The notes under the pieces: generated by a model | What the model saw: only the letters and a program-made list of their open reading frames with translations | What the model was told of the DNA's origin: nothing | The model's database searches: none | Shown: positions 36,890-48,194 of the stretch, one piece after another | Numbering within the stretch: position 1 is the stretch's first letter | Layout: each line of letters begins with the position of its first letter | Program-made: the position numbers and the translations under genes | NCBI GenBank assembly: GCA_028023455.1 | Contig: JAQFVV010012405.1 | Span: 12,800,031-12,864,030 of the forward strand | Source of the DNA: Epiperipatus broadwayi | Taxonomy: Eukaryota > Onychophora > Udeonychophora > Euonychophora > Peripatidae | Direction of reading: 5' to 3' | DNA: 64,000 nucleotides

Positions 36890-37837
36890 TTAATTTGTTG
36901 TTTGATTATCTGTAGTTGGTCTGGAAATGGTTATTCTTTTATGTAGTTCATCTGCCAAAGCTAATAATCTGGTGAGGGGTGTTGAATTGCAAGTAATATG
37001 ATTGATGTTGGAAAGTATATTGGTGAATGCTATATACTTTTGTACTGGATCGAGTGACATGTTTTGAAGTTTTTGGAGCACTATATATGTTTCTGAATAT
37101 AAGAATTCAGTTGTTTGTGCTGGAAGAAGTATTCGCATAGTCTTTTGGAGGGCTATTGTTGTATTCTGTATTTTTGTTAGGTCGAGGGTTATGAACTGGG
37201 CAGCATGATCTGAGATTATAGATGGACAGAGTTCAAGATTAAAATAATGATGTAACATTGGTGAGTAGAAACACAAATCAATAAGTGACTTATATCTATT
37301 GTTATTAAAAGATATTGAGTTTGATGGGAGAAAACCTTCAGCACTCATAAGTGGGATTGTTATTTGATGGATCCATTTGGTGACAAATGTTTGATAGGTC
37401 ATGTTGAAATCTCCCAGGAGTATTATGGGATTTGGTGTTGCTGTAAGCATTGAATTTATGGTTGCTATTATTCTGGAGATGATGACAGGGCCTGGCTGTA
37501 TATATACAAATACTAGGTTAAGTGTGATATTTTTATGATGGAGTGTTAATATGATAAGATTAGAGTCAATATATATAATTTTAAAAGAATCGAAAGGGCA
37601 GTTGTGGGATATAATTATGCCTATGACACCTGATGGTGATGATGATTGCTTTGAGCAGGCACAAAAACCTTGGCTGACTAAATATTTTGATGGATCAATT
37701 TGAGAGCTGCTGTATATTTTTGTTTCCAATAGCCGCAGTATGTGTGGTTGTGTTGTATGTAACCATTTTTTGAGGTCAAAAAGTTTTTTGGTGGAATTCA
37801 AGCCTCTAATGTTGAGAGATCCAATTTTTATCTTCAT
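36890..37837 (-). CDS. LINE ORF2, apurinic-type endonuclease domain
   Basis: A 315-residue open segment from the ATG at 37837. It begins MKIKIGSLNIRGLN, the typical start of APE-type LINE nucleases; then LRLLETK (catalytic glutamate in ETK), FVYIQPGP, LLGDFNMT (GDFN block) and IISDHAAQF (SDH block). All catalytic blocks are present, so the nuclease part looks intact and could nick DNA if expressed. The segment ends at a single TAA (36890-36892) after DNQTTN, and the same frame continues beyond to 36632, so this stop is a lesion in ORF2 rather than the natural end. Confidence 0.88.
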   Translation of the reverse strand: MKIKIGSLNIRGLNSTKKLFDLKKWLHTTQPHILRLLETKIYSSSQIDPSKYLVSQGFCACSKQSSSPSGVIGIIISHNCPFDSFKIIYIDSNLIILTLHHKNITLNLVFVYIQPGPVIISRIIATINSMLTATPNPIILLGDFNMTYQTFVTKWIHQITIPLMSAEGFLPSNSISFNNNRYKSLIDLCFYSPMLHHYFNLELCPSIISDHAAQFITLDLTKIQNTTIALQKTMRILLPAQTTEFLYSETYIVLQKLQNMSLDPVQKYIAFTNILSNINHITCNSTPLTRLLALADELHKRITISRPTTDNQTTN

Positions 37838-37900
37838 GTTTTTAGGATAATTTTTTTACAGGGTATAGATTTTTATTTATTTCTAATACTAAATTTTTGT

Positions 37901-39509
37901 TTATATTGCAGTAGATGGATGGTGATACATATTTAAGACATTGTTGGGTTTATTTTCAGTTTTTCTTTCATTTAATATTGGTTCAGACTCTATACAGGCA
38001 ATTTGTGATGAAACTGAACAGGTGTCCATTTGTTGTTGGCTTACATCCATTTCTATTTCATCATTTTCTAAGTTGTATATGTCTGATGAGTTGTGCTTTT
38101 GGTCTGTTTTTTTTTGCCTTTTTGGATTCATGGTTTTTAGGTGGTCTACCTGGCTTTCTTTTTCCCTCTGGTGTATTCTCTTGAATAGGTGGAAGAGGGG
38201 CTTCTATTGCATCCATTATGTTTGATGCAGTTTTGTTTATAATTGTAATTTTTTTATTATTGGTATCTTTATATTATCTGGATTTATATTTTCATTATAT
38301 AGCTGTGAGTGTTTATTTTCTGTTTGTTGATTTTTACTTGGTACATCTTTTGTTTTATTGACATGCTGATCCTGTGATGTAATTGCTGTATTTTGTGTTG
38401 TGGTTTCTTGCGAGTTATTTTCGTTTGAATCTTGGGTGTCTGTGTTAGTTTTTGTGTTATTATTTTTTGGTTGGTCTTTGGGTTAGGCAATTCTGCTCCA
38501 TTATCATTTTTGTTTGTGGGTGTTTGAACATGTTTTTTTCCAGTTTCTATTATTGGGTTGCCAATGGATGTAGTGTTATTCTACATTTTATTTTCATCAT
38601 CACTGGGTTGTTCTGGGGAGATTTTTAGTTTTTTCACAGTGATTGCTTTTTGTGTTATCGCACTGAGTTGCTAGGTGTCCTCTCTGTCCACAGCCAAAAC
38701 AACGTGGCTTTAGACCTCTTATGTGAAGCGAGAGAGTCACTTCTTGATCTGTAATCTGTGTTGGAATCGTTGAGGCGTCTACATTTTTATGTAGTTTTAT
38801 TTTAAATTCAAAATGATTACTACATATCGGTATAGGTGTGTCTTTTAAATATATAGGCTGTAGGGCAATTACTTTTCCAAACGGGTTTATCATTTTTTCA
38901 AAATCCTGTATGTTGTATTTAAGATAAGTATTTTTAAGCACTCCAGTAATTATATTTTTCTGGTTTTCATCTATAATTATGAGTGCATAATTATCAAGTG
39001 CTAAAATAGTGGATTGAAAACGTTTTTTTTGGCTGCTGAGTATAAAAATCAATGGTTATATATCGAGAATTTGGATGGTCAGCAATACAAGAGATTGTTT
39101 CCCATAGTGCATTTTGCGTGATTGCTTCATATAATAAAGCTTTTGGGAAACGATATAATGAGCATTGATTATCGGTTACTGCGAGTACTAATGATATTAG
39201 TGAAAAAACCCTGTGAAATGTTTCAAATAACATACAAGGCACCGTATTACTGAAACTGTCCGTCACATTTTCAAGTGTTTCTTTTGTCCAGATTGCGGCT
39301 GGGGGTTGATTTTCTTCTCGAGTGTTTAGATCAAGATTTTTTATATCATTTGTGTTTGTTCTATGGAAACGTGGTATTTGGGTTGGTGCTGTAGTATTGC
39401 TATTACTTTTAAGCACTTTTGCATACGAAATAGGCGATGTTGAAACTAACGATGTTGTTAATTTCGTATTGGTGCTTAATTTGCTCACGCTTGACTGGGC
39501 AGTAGCCAT
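37901..39509 (-). pseudogene. LINE ORF1: CCHC zinc knuckle and AT-hook protein, frameshifted
   Basis: ORF1 proteins bind the element's RNA and escort it to the target. The start is the ATG at 39509; the first 171 residues are rich in S, T and N, then a fold ending FYTQQPKK. A frame change in the A8 run near 39022-39030 leads to a 150-residue segment (39052-38600) with CFGCGQRGHLATQC at 38660-38701, a perfect CX2CX4HX4C knuckle. Further on, in the frame at 38230-38100, is KRKPGRPPK (38136-38162), a canonical AT-hook with the GRP core that grips the minor groove of AT-rich DNA. Another homopolymer shift near 38107-38115 leads to the acidic C-terminus (LENDEIEMDVS). The three frames together make one protein of ordinary ORF1 length. 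Confidence 0.8.
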
Positions 39510-39723
39510 GATTTATTCTGGCTCAAGTCAGTATTTTTTTTAAACAAAGATATGAAAACACACCGATATATTTCAAAAAACACTATTAATCTATTATATG
39601 ATTCGATTTTTCCTGTATTATGTTTGTTTTGCGAATAACAAGTTGGAACAAAAGAAAAAATAAATACTTACATCGGAGAACTTAAGGATTGCTTCTTACC
39701 TCAGCAGAGATTTGCTGCAGGAT

Positions 39724-39995
<272 letters not shown>

Positions 39996-39999
39996 CAAA

Positions 40000-40400
40000 T
40001 CACCTCTAACACTAAGAAATTTTCATATGCTCTGACGCCCTCTATTAATAAACATATTATCACAGTGGGCATAGCTGAAATTTTCTTAACGTTCCAGGTG
40101 ATTTGATATTTGATATTTATTTCAGATAGTGGTATGCACTGGAAATATTTTCACATATATATATATATGCATGTATATAAACTATTCTCAACATGTTTTT
40201 GCTGCAATACATAAAATTCCTGTAGTACATTCAAATATTGCTCAACTGTTAATAGTTTATTATATATTTATATACTCTGTTTTGTTTATTGAAGATAGTA
40301 ATGTTGTTTTTTTTTTTTTCTCAGTGATGAATATTTATTCATATAAAAAAAAACAGATACAGATACAGTTTGAAAAAGGTTTACAAGGGAGTGATTATAT
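40000..40400. other. AT-rich intergenic DNA
   Basis: Nothing recognised apart from a short (AT)n run and poly-T and poly-A tracts near 40306-40355. Confidence 0.4.
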
Positions 40401-40410
40401 TATAAATTGA

Positions 40411-41005
40411 AATTTCAGGAGCAACATGGTAAGAGAGGAAGGATACATGTGAAAAGGGAATGGGAAGTGGAAAGGGGAAACAGTGTGTAGTCCAGGCCAC
40501 TCCGAAATGCATGGCTTCGTGATTGAGTCCTATGACAGAGGCTGAGAGGATGGGAGTTGGAGGATTGCCCAAGTGTCTGTGAGGAGTGGAGGTGGGAATA
40601 GTTTGGCATCTCTGGTTTTGAAAGAGCGAATTAGGTCCAAGAGCTTTTGATTGACTTACTCTCTTGTCAAAAATAATGGCACATAGGAGCAACCAGAGAA
40701 TATAGATGAGGAAAACTGATAGTCTAATAGCTGCAAAGACCCCTGTTTCTATGGATTCTTTGAAGTTGAAGATGGTATTCCTGTGTGAGGAATGGCTGGA
40801 GTTGATGACATTTCTCACACCAAGCAGAAAGGGACATTTAAGTAGGAAGTGCTGGAGGGTTTCATTGTCAGTTTTACATGAGCTGGCATATGGGAGAGAT
40901 CTTGATGAAACCCCTACGGTTGACCAAAAATTGATTTGTGGAAAGAAAGTGAAGATTGATTTTGAGGAGGAAATCAATGAATTTTACCTCAAGGGACCAT
41001 CTTTT
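40411..41005 (-). mobile_element. 5'-truncated LINE, 3' end of ORF2
   Basis: The minus strand has a 198-residue open frame (40381-40977) with SLPYASSCKTDNETLQHFLLKCP, the CxxxC...H...C tail that ends ORF2 in L1/Tx1-like and some other LINEs. Downstream is a GC-richer 3' region with NPPTPIL-type low-complexity residues and no other domain. It differs in sequence from the element at 34.4-39.7 kb, so it is a third LINE family. No endonuclease or catalytic box is present because the copy is truncated. The plus-strand open frame over the same bases (40706-41104) is a shadow. Confidence 0.7.
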
Positions 41006-41109
41006 GAATTTGTAATGTTTGTTAATTCCATATTGTATCTAGAGTTTGAGTTATGTATGCATAAAAGTTATACTTTTTCGAATTATTCGAATGTGTGCAT
41101 ATAGGGTGT

Positions 41110-43190
41110 CCCAAATCATATAATTTAATAATTTTTTTGATTTATTTATTAATTGGAATTTGCTGTGCAGTAATTAATGTACTGTAGATAAATGTTTTAG
41201 GCATTGCTTATCTACACATTTAACTTTTTTTGCTTTAAAAAGCATGTGCTTTAAACCATTTTTTAACATCCTGCAAGGGATCCTATTTAGAAAACCTATC
41301 TCCTATTTATCTCCTAAATCGTACTAGATAGCTTCCAAAATCGTACTTAGAGGAATTGTCCGAATTTTAAGTATTTTTGTGGGGAAAATGCTTTGCTATC
41401 ACTTTGTCTTCGATTGTGCTCGTAGTCCGCAATATTCATAGAATTCTCGACTTTTTATTCGATTTACTTCTTTTGGCTTTTCTATACTTTATTAAGACCA
41501 TTAAAAAAAAAAAGATTTTTGCAAAAAAATAAAATGAACAACTTTTACTAAATAAAATTCGAATGCAATTTAGAGAATACGATTTAAAAAACTTTGGAAA
41601 CTTTAAAAAAAATCAACACAACCTCAAAAATAATTTCCAAACCATTGATAAAACAAGTGTACATAAATGATGTACTGAAGTTAGTGTTTAAAGAACGCAG
41701 TAATGTATTAGCAGTCAAATAAGTATATTCAAATTTTCACATCAAGCTCACCTAAATTTTTTCAGGTAATAACTGTCATAAATGACTAAATCATAATTAA
41801 AAGCTCTTTCTCTACTATATTTATTTGTCATTTAATTCATCTATTTGCCACTAGATACCATTTATATTAATTAGATGTTTAAATATATATACAATTTATG
41901 CAGCCATTACGCATTCGGCAGCTTTCCCCTACACATTATGTTTCCAAATTTATTTTGTTCCCAGATGATTATTTTCAATCACTTGAATAGCCCGTTTCTT
42001 TTACAAATGTCACTATCTTTTTTTGCCTTACACTTTTTTTAAATGCATTTTAAAACTCTGATTTGAAGACATAAAGAACTCTTTTTTTGTTATTAACTAT
42101 TACGATTTCTACAAGCTTCAACCTTTAATGTCCTTACCACAGAAAACTATCGCTGGAGACATTTAGATGTTGAAATTATAGCTTTAATCTGAAAATTTAT
42201 TTTCTACCCTGAGTATTTTATCGCAATTAGAACGTTGACTTGTCTTTGGATCAAAATTCAGACGGTTGCTACCGGCGCGTGAACGTTTCATGACCTCCTA
42301 TGTGATTTTTTTTTTCTGTTTCCAACTTGCTAAAAATTCCTAGAAATATATAAACGAGCTTCTAGCTAACTTCATGTGCAATATTTTTATTATTTGATAA
42401 GTTTTATACAAACAGTTTCGATCTTTATCTAGTTTAATGACTCTTAAAAAATAACCAAAAATACTAAAAGACTTATAATTCTTTTTATTGACTCTCTTTT
42501 TATTCACTATACTTATTTAATTACAATATATACAGTATTTAATTTTGTAAGGTTTAATACGCTTGACGTATATAGTGAAATTAAATTCATAAAAAATTAC
42601 ACTAATATTTCTTAAGGCTAAGCGCTTTCAGAGCATTCGACTCCATTTAATTTTGAAAACAATATTTCCAATGATGGGCATTATTTTATTTGAAATATAT
42701 ATTTCTATGGATTTTGCCGACTGTAATTCACTTGATCATCACGCATACGGAAGTTATGTATCCATGTAATATATATATATTGCTAATTTCATTTTTAATA
42801 TTGCTTAACTTTTTTTAATTATTTTACTATTACTCTATTAAGAATAATCTATAAATTATTTCTTCAATTATCTAGCATTAACTACTGTTTGAAGTTAATT
42901 ATACGTTTAATAGTTTCCCAGCTGATTAATCTACCAAGACTTAATCATTTCAAAATTCATCTAATTACTGACATGTTATCAATAATAGATTAATTACAAT
43001 GTAGACGACTTGGATAGATTTCTAATTAAAAAGCCATTATTCGTAATAACGTACCTTGTATATTAGCTTGAAAAGAAAATCTCAGAAGCAATTTCTTTAT
43101 ATTAAGTGTTTAACTAATCCTTTCTTCTTCCATTTCTTTCTGTTTCGACATACATGCGCACTATTGTTTCTACTTATATGTCAGTATATT
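41110..43190. other. AT-rich intergenic DNA
   Basis: Two kilobases without any recognisable gene, RNA or element end. Confidence 0.4.
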
Positions 43191-43195
43191 TATAA

Positions 43196-43330
43196 ATCTA
43201 TCTATCTATTTATCTATCCATCATTATATCTATCAATCCATCTACATGACCTTCTTTCTGCATGTTTATCTATCTATGAATATTTATCTTTTTATTTATC
43301 TAGCTACTTATCCATTTATCTGCTTTACTA
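43196..43330. repeat. degenerate (TCTA)n microsatellite
   Basis: Repeated TCTA/TCCA/TTTA units in a tetranucleotide period, moderately diverged. Confidence 0.85.
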
Positions 43331-43339
43331 ACTACCTAG

Positions 43340-44250
43340 AAAATTACCTATCTATCTACACATATAATCGAAACCACCGATGAGCATATAAACAAGAAAT
43401 AATTAGCTAGACACCTGTATCAATATAAAGAAGAGTACCAACAACTATCTAACACTAAATAATTTTTTATTGTTAGTTGGAAACTATTTTAGATGTCTTT
43501 CTATACATAGACATTAAAAACCTATGAACACTTAGACAATCCTCAATATTAGTAAGAATCAATAATTTCAAACTGTTGTCAAGGCAATCTCCTTTTAACA
43601 ATATACATAAATATGATGAAGTATAATTATATTAGAATATGTGGATATATGAGTTTGGGTATGGTTATATATATTTCTGATACAACAGCTTTTTCTGACT
43701 TCCTATTCTTACTATATTTAGTCACTTAGAAAAAATATAGGGCTTAGCTGTCATGAGTTTTCATGCCAATAATCATAATAATAATAATAATGATAGTGAG
43801 ATTGAGTGCTTGCACAACCATATTTTCATTCTTTAATTATAGCACATCTTCCTCTCATTTTTGGTTCAAGCCATTAAGAATATTAGAAAAGCAATTATGG
43901 AATAGTTTAATAGATGGGCAGTCCTTACTTATGATCTTTAGTCAAAGCTATACAATCAATAATGAGTTAGTCTGGAACTGGATTTGAGGAAACCCTGATT
44001 TTAGAGATCCTTTGTTTAACCTGGAAAGAAGAAGAGACCCAGAAGATAGATCTAAAAATGCTCTGTTTCACAATCTCCATTATTGCGTCTCACCAATCAG
44101 TGGGGAATTAAAGATAAATATCACAAATGTTCAGTTTTCTAAAAATAGACAAATGGAATGTGTAAATCATATTTAATACAATTGCCTTGGTATCTTAAAT
44201 ATAGTATAGTACTGGTAGCTAAAGAACTGTTATAATTTAAAATTTATAAA
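43340..44250. other. AT-rich intergenic DNA
   Basis: No gene recognised; a short (ATA)n run is at 43768-43790. Confidence 0.4.
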
Positions 44251-44255
44251 ACTGC

Positions 44256-45370
44256 TTTTTGAAATATGAATTTTTTCTACAGTATAGGCTTTTTCATACC
44301 TGCATTTATATATAATATATAGAGGTTTGAAATCAGATTTCACATGACCCTCAATGATCCATGCTATCTCATATCATTGATACCCTTGATCACACACGTG
44401 TTGAAAAGATAAATAATCACCAATATATGTATTTCATGTTAAACCAGCACCCGTCAGTTGGGCCAGATTATCTCATCACACATATATATACAATCAAAGC
44501 TCAGCTTATATTAAGATAATCAATTTTCATACTTTAATGGGCAGTCTTCAAAACACTCCACCCCACAACTTTTCAGCCATCCATTTCATTGAAAATCTGA
44601 TGATGGAATGCTCAAAGGCCACCTTAGTGACAACCTTCTCATCCTATCCATGTTGACCACAAGTCATTCTGACCCCTCATGCACAGGACATAATCCAATT
44701 ACATACATATACAAGGGATGGGCAGATCTTTATGCACTATAGTTCAAATCCCCAATATATTATATATAGTAAGTGCAGGTATGAAAAACCCTGTACTGTA
44801 GAAAAAATTCATATTTCAAAATATAGTGCTTTAAGACCCGCCCATCCCTCATTATATGTATGTGAATGGGCAGATCGTAAAGCACTATATTTTGAAATAT
44901 GAATTTTTTCTACAGTACAGGCTTTTTCATACCTGCACTTACTATATATAATATATTGGGGATTTGAACTATAGTGCATTAAGATCTGCCCATCCCTTGT
45001 ATATGTATGTAAATGGATTATGTCCTGTGCGTGAGGAGTCAGAGTGACTTGAAATCAACATGGGTAGGATGAGAACGTTAGTACTAAGATGGGCATTCCA
45101 TCATCAGATTTTCACTGAAATGGATGGCTGAAAAGTTGTGGGGTGGAGTGGATTGAAGCCTGTCCATTTAAAGTATGAAGATTGACTATCTTAATATAAG
45201 CTGAGCTTTGATTGTATATAATGTGTGGAGATGATAATCTGGACCAACTGATGATTGCTGGTTTAGCATGAAATACGTTATTGGTGATTATTTACCTTTT
45301 TGACATGTGTATGATCAAGTGTGTCAGCAGTATGAGATAGCATGGATGATTGAGAGTTATGTAAAATCTG
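44256..45370. repeat. ~1 kb palindrome of family B
   Basis: The left arm (about 44340-44850) and right arm (about 44860-45365) are inverted copies of the family B unit, centred near 44855 at GCCCATCCCTCATTATATG. Both arms carry the CTGATGATGGAATGC block and the CAAGGGATGGGCAGATC end. A direct extra copy of the unit head (GAAATATGAATTTTTTCTAC) lies at 44256-44325. The arms are visibly diverged from each other and more so from the copies at 1.3-2.2 kb. No ORF with recognisable domains occurs. Confidence 0.85.
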
Positions 45371-45499
45371 AGTTCTAAACTAATTTTTATGAAATTTATC
45401 TTACAGAGGAAATAATTTAATCGAACATATAGTTGGCTACAAATGTTTTTAGAAAAATAGATCAAGCAGTGTAATAAGCTCACATGGTAATAAGAGTGC

Positions 45500-46250
45500 C
45501 AAACTCTTCATACAATAGTGCCATGAAGTGCAAGCCTTTGTAATCAATGAATGCAGAAAAATTTGTTCATAAAATCCCTATCTAGTACCTACTCATCCAA
45601 CATACCCTGACTAATTTCTACCTTGTTTCTTTCATTCATGAAGAATCATGGATTTGAAAGCACTATACCTAGACCTTTTTATCTAATGTTACCTTCCAGC
45701 AGCCACCTTTTACCTATTTGGTTAACTATAAAGCTAAGAGCAAGATGAAAACACCCTAATCTTTTCAACCCAAGATCATTTGCTTATCACTAAACATCAC
45801 ATAAATCACCATCTCATGCTAGCACATAACTGTTAGTAAACGAGCAAAAACTCTCCATATAGTAGTGCCACCTTGTGCTAACCAGAGTAATCAATGGATG
45901 TCAGAAGGCTTGTGCATAAAATCCCTATCTAGTGCCTACTCATCCAATATCTCCAGACTAGTTTCTGGCTTGTGGCTTTCATCAGTGAAGAGCCTTGGAT
46001 CTGAGAGCACTGCACCTAGATCTTAGGATCTAATACAACCCTCCAGAAGCCACCTTTTATCTCTACTTCACTATAAAACTTTGAGAATGAAATTGAAAAC
46101 ACAATAATGTTTCAATCTAAGCTCAATAGCTTATATAGTCATGTGGGTCTGAACTCAATTCAGCACCCATACATTTTGGTGACTTTGGCTCTTTAACAAC
46201 CGTAGCCACCATTATCCTAGCACATAACTGTTAGTAAACAGGCAAAAACT
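45500..46250 (-). repeat. cluster of family A repeats
   Basis: A diverged copy (about 45510-45680) is followed by a better copy (45837-46030 and its tail). The better copy begins TAAACGAGCAAAAACTCTCC and has the ribozyme-like segment on the minus strand at 45944-45998: CTGATGA, GCCACAAGC, GAAACTAGTC, with helix I strands TCTTCA and TGGAGA. A new unit start (AACAGGCAAAAACTCTCC) lies at 46239, so units follow each other head to tail. Confidence 0.75.
45944..45998 (-). ncRNA. type I hammerhead-like motif, family A
   Basis: Read 5'-3' on the minus strand: CCAAGGC, TCTTCA, CTGATGA, an AAGC/GCC-type helix II with loop, GAAAC-TA-GTC, TGGAGA, TATTGG. Helix I pairs TCTTCA with TGGAGA. Compared with 57814-57868 (TCCTCA with TGGGGA), one C-G pair has become T-A, so the pair is kept while both bases change. 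GAAACTAGTC would make a helix III of three pairs with no loop, so cleavage would need a dimer. Confidence 0.55.
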
Positions 46251-46380
46251 CTCCATATTGTCATATAGATCTGAACTCAGTTCAGCACACATGCATTTTA
46301 GTGTCTTTGTTTTTTTTAAAACCACAGTCACCACTATTCTATGGGCAGGATAGCTATAAAACCATTAAATTGTCACATGA

Positions 46381-46587
46381 TCACCATTTTATATGCTTAC
46401 ACATGCTATTAATAAGAATACCAAATTCTCCATACAGTAGTGCTACCAAGTGTAAGCCTTTGTAGTCAATGGATGCAGTAAAGTTTGTGCATCCATTAAT
46501 TACAAAAGCTTGCACTTGATGGCACTACTGTATGGAGAGTTTGGTATTCTTATTAACAGCATGTGTAAGCATATGAAATGGTGATCT
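46381..46587. repeat. ~100-bp inverted repeat related to family A
   Basis: The arms 46381-46482 and 46488-46587 are near-perfect reverse complements (TGCTTACACATGCT to CAATGGATGCA) with only a few bases between them. The content (CTCCATACAGTAGTGC, AATGGATGC) is a variant of the family A start. Confidence 0.85.
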
Positions 46588-46686
46588 TGTGAAGAATGCA
46601 TGGTGTTGGATTTGTTGTAAAGTCTAAATTGTTTGGTGATCTTGTGAAGAATGCATGGTGTTGAATTTGTTGTAAAGTCTAAATTG
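46576..46686 (+). repeat. 55-bp tandem duplication
   Basis: GGTGATCTTGTGAAGAATGC...AAAGTCTAAATTGTTT occurs twice in direct succession with a single difference (GGATTT against GAATTT). Confidence 0.9.
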
Positions 46687-46689
46687 TTT

Positions 46690-47700
46690 CATTATTAAAT
46701 TCTTTGATCTATCAATGTAAAGCTAACAATGATAAAATTTGGTTTGTATAATATAGCTAATTTCATTTTATTAGCTCATATGTTTGAATATTAAATTTCA
46801 AAAATTTGAGAAAAAAAAACTTTTATTTTTTCCTGGTTAGCATTATTATAAAATTACTATGAAATAATCAAATTTTATTTTTTGAGGTCTCTTAATTTGG
46901 CCAAAGGTTGTTGGAAATAAAAGCATTAGTGATGTCAATACAAATTATCTGCTGGTGTTGAATTTTTGCAAAACATATACTATCACAAACACTTTGATTA
47001 GATTAAGCAGAAAAATAGCTATAATGTGACACAGCTACATACAAGTTCAAACAATGACATTTAATAGATTTTATTATAGTTGTGACAAGAGAAGTTTATA
47101 CTAGATGAGCTCTTTATATTGTTGGACATATTGCAGTTTAGTATATTACAAAGTTTGAATAATAATAACATTGAAAAATAGATTATACTCCAATCATATT
47201 CACAATAAATTTAATATTCATCCTTTAAAGCAATTCATGCTGAATTTTATAAGTAAACTTGCAGCATTATTCCATTACTGATGCACTGAATTTCCTTGAA
47301 TGTGTTACATATATAATTAAATCTATTCTTAGATTTACTTAAGAGTAATCATGAATAATTATATGTCAATTAACTTTGATTAAAAGAAAAACTTGTAAAC
47401 CATGTATCATTTTCTGGCTGTCTTAGAACAGTTGCTTTGGGATATGTCAGGAGTAAAATGTAGAAAGTAACTACTTGAAAACACTGAGATAATTTACAGA
47501 AAGCTATTTAAAAGGTATCTTCCATTAGTAAGTATTCAATCAGGCCAAGGAGCATTTTAACATTAACCCTGGGGTAAGCTAGTCTCTTAACATGTCAAAT
47601 GTCTACTCAAAGTATTCAACAAACATGTAGCAGTATGAAAAACACAGCAAAGTGAAACCAATGATTAATTCTACTGTTATTGTTATAGTAAGTTGTACCA
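46690..47700. other. AT-rich intergenic DNA
   Basis: No gene or repeat boundary recognised before the Gypsy scrap. Confidence 0.4.
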
Positions 47701-47704
47701 CAGG

Positions 47705-48108
47705 GTTTTTAACTATACACATAATCAAAAAGAGTGCAAGAATTATAGTATGAGGGATAATCTAGCTTTGGTATGTCATAAACTAAACAGAGAGGAAAAG
47801 CAAAATCAATCCTAAAATTAGAAATCTCAAATGCAGTAAATCGGAACCAAACTGAAGGTAATCTTTTTAGTATAGAGGTTGATAGTGGCTTAGACATGAC
47901 CCTAAGGTCTTTCAAAGACTGGAAATTTGCAGTAGGTGATAGGCATTATCCTCTACCTATTGAAAAGACCAACCTGAGGACTATAGAAATAAAAGGGAAA
48001 AGTTTGAAAATAACAGAAATTGTAAAAATACAGATAAAATTAACACCAGAAGATGATAGATTACCAATGTACAAAATTTCCAAAGAGATAAATCAATGTG
48101 AAAAATAA
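47705..48108 (+). pseudogene. Ty3/Gypsy-type gag end and protease fragment
   Basis: On the plus strand, CKNYSMRDNLALVCHK (about 47727-47775) looks like a worn retroviral zinc knuckle. After frame changes comes IEVDSGLDMTLRSFKDWK (about 47872-47925), where DSG is the aspartic protease active site followed by the usual hydrophobic residues. The open segment runs to 48108 with ends such as LPMYKIS. The order knuckle then protease matches gag-pol elements. No reverse transcriptase or LTR was found next to it, so it is an isolated remnant, and its sequence is unlike the Gypsy element at 59-64 kb. Confidence 0.6.
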
Positions 48109-48194
48109 TTTAAATTCCTCAAGAGTAATTTTTAATGTTATAAAAAAAATAACATAACTCAATAACTTTCATGTTTATTGAGAAATACTGGGTA

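Larger units (their letters stand above)
34368..39723 (-). mobile_element. near-complete L1/Tx1-like LINE between (ATT)n arrays
   Basis: About 5.36 kb on the minus strand. From 5' (39723) to 3' (34368): a ~210-bp leader, ORF1 with a CCHC zinc knuckle and an AT-hook, ORF2 with apurinic-type endonuclease, reverse transcriptase with YMDD and a cysteine-rich C-terminus, then AATAAA (34383-34388 as TTTATT on plus) and AAC followed by (AAT)n. The 5' end is flanked by (AGT)5(AAT)n, the 3' end by (AAT)n. Two ORFs, a CCHC in ORF1 and a C-terminal CxxC motif fit the L1/Tx1 branch, but clade placement needs a tree. Lesions are few and several lie in homopolymers, so it is far younger than the copy at 20790-26870. 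Confidence 0.85.

Noticed and set aside
37915-38225. Plus-strand open frames rich in phenylalanine
   Set aside because: Antisense of LINE ORF1; the minus strand holds the AT-hook and acidic tail.
40706-41104. 132-residue plus-strand open frame
   Set aside because: Shadow of the LINE ORF2 tail on the minus strand, which has the recognisable cysteine-rich motif.
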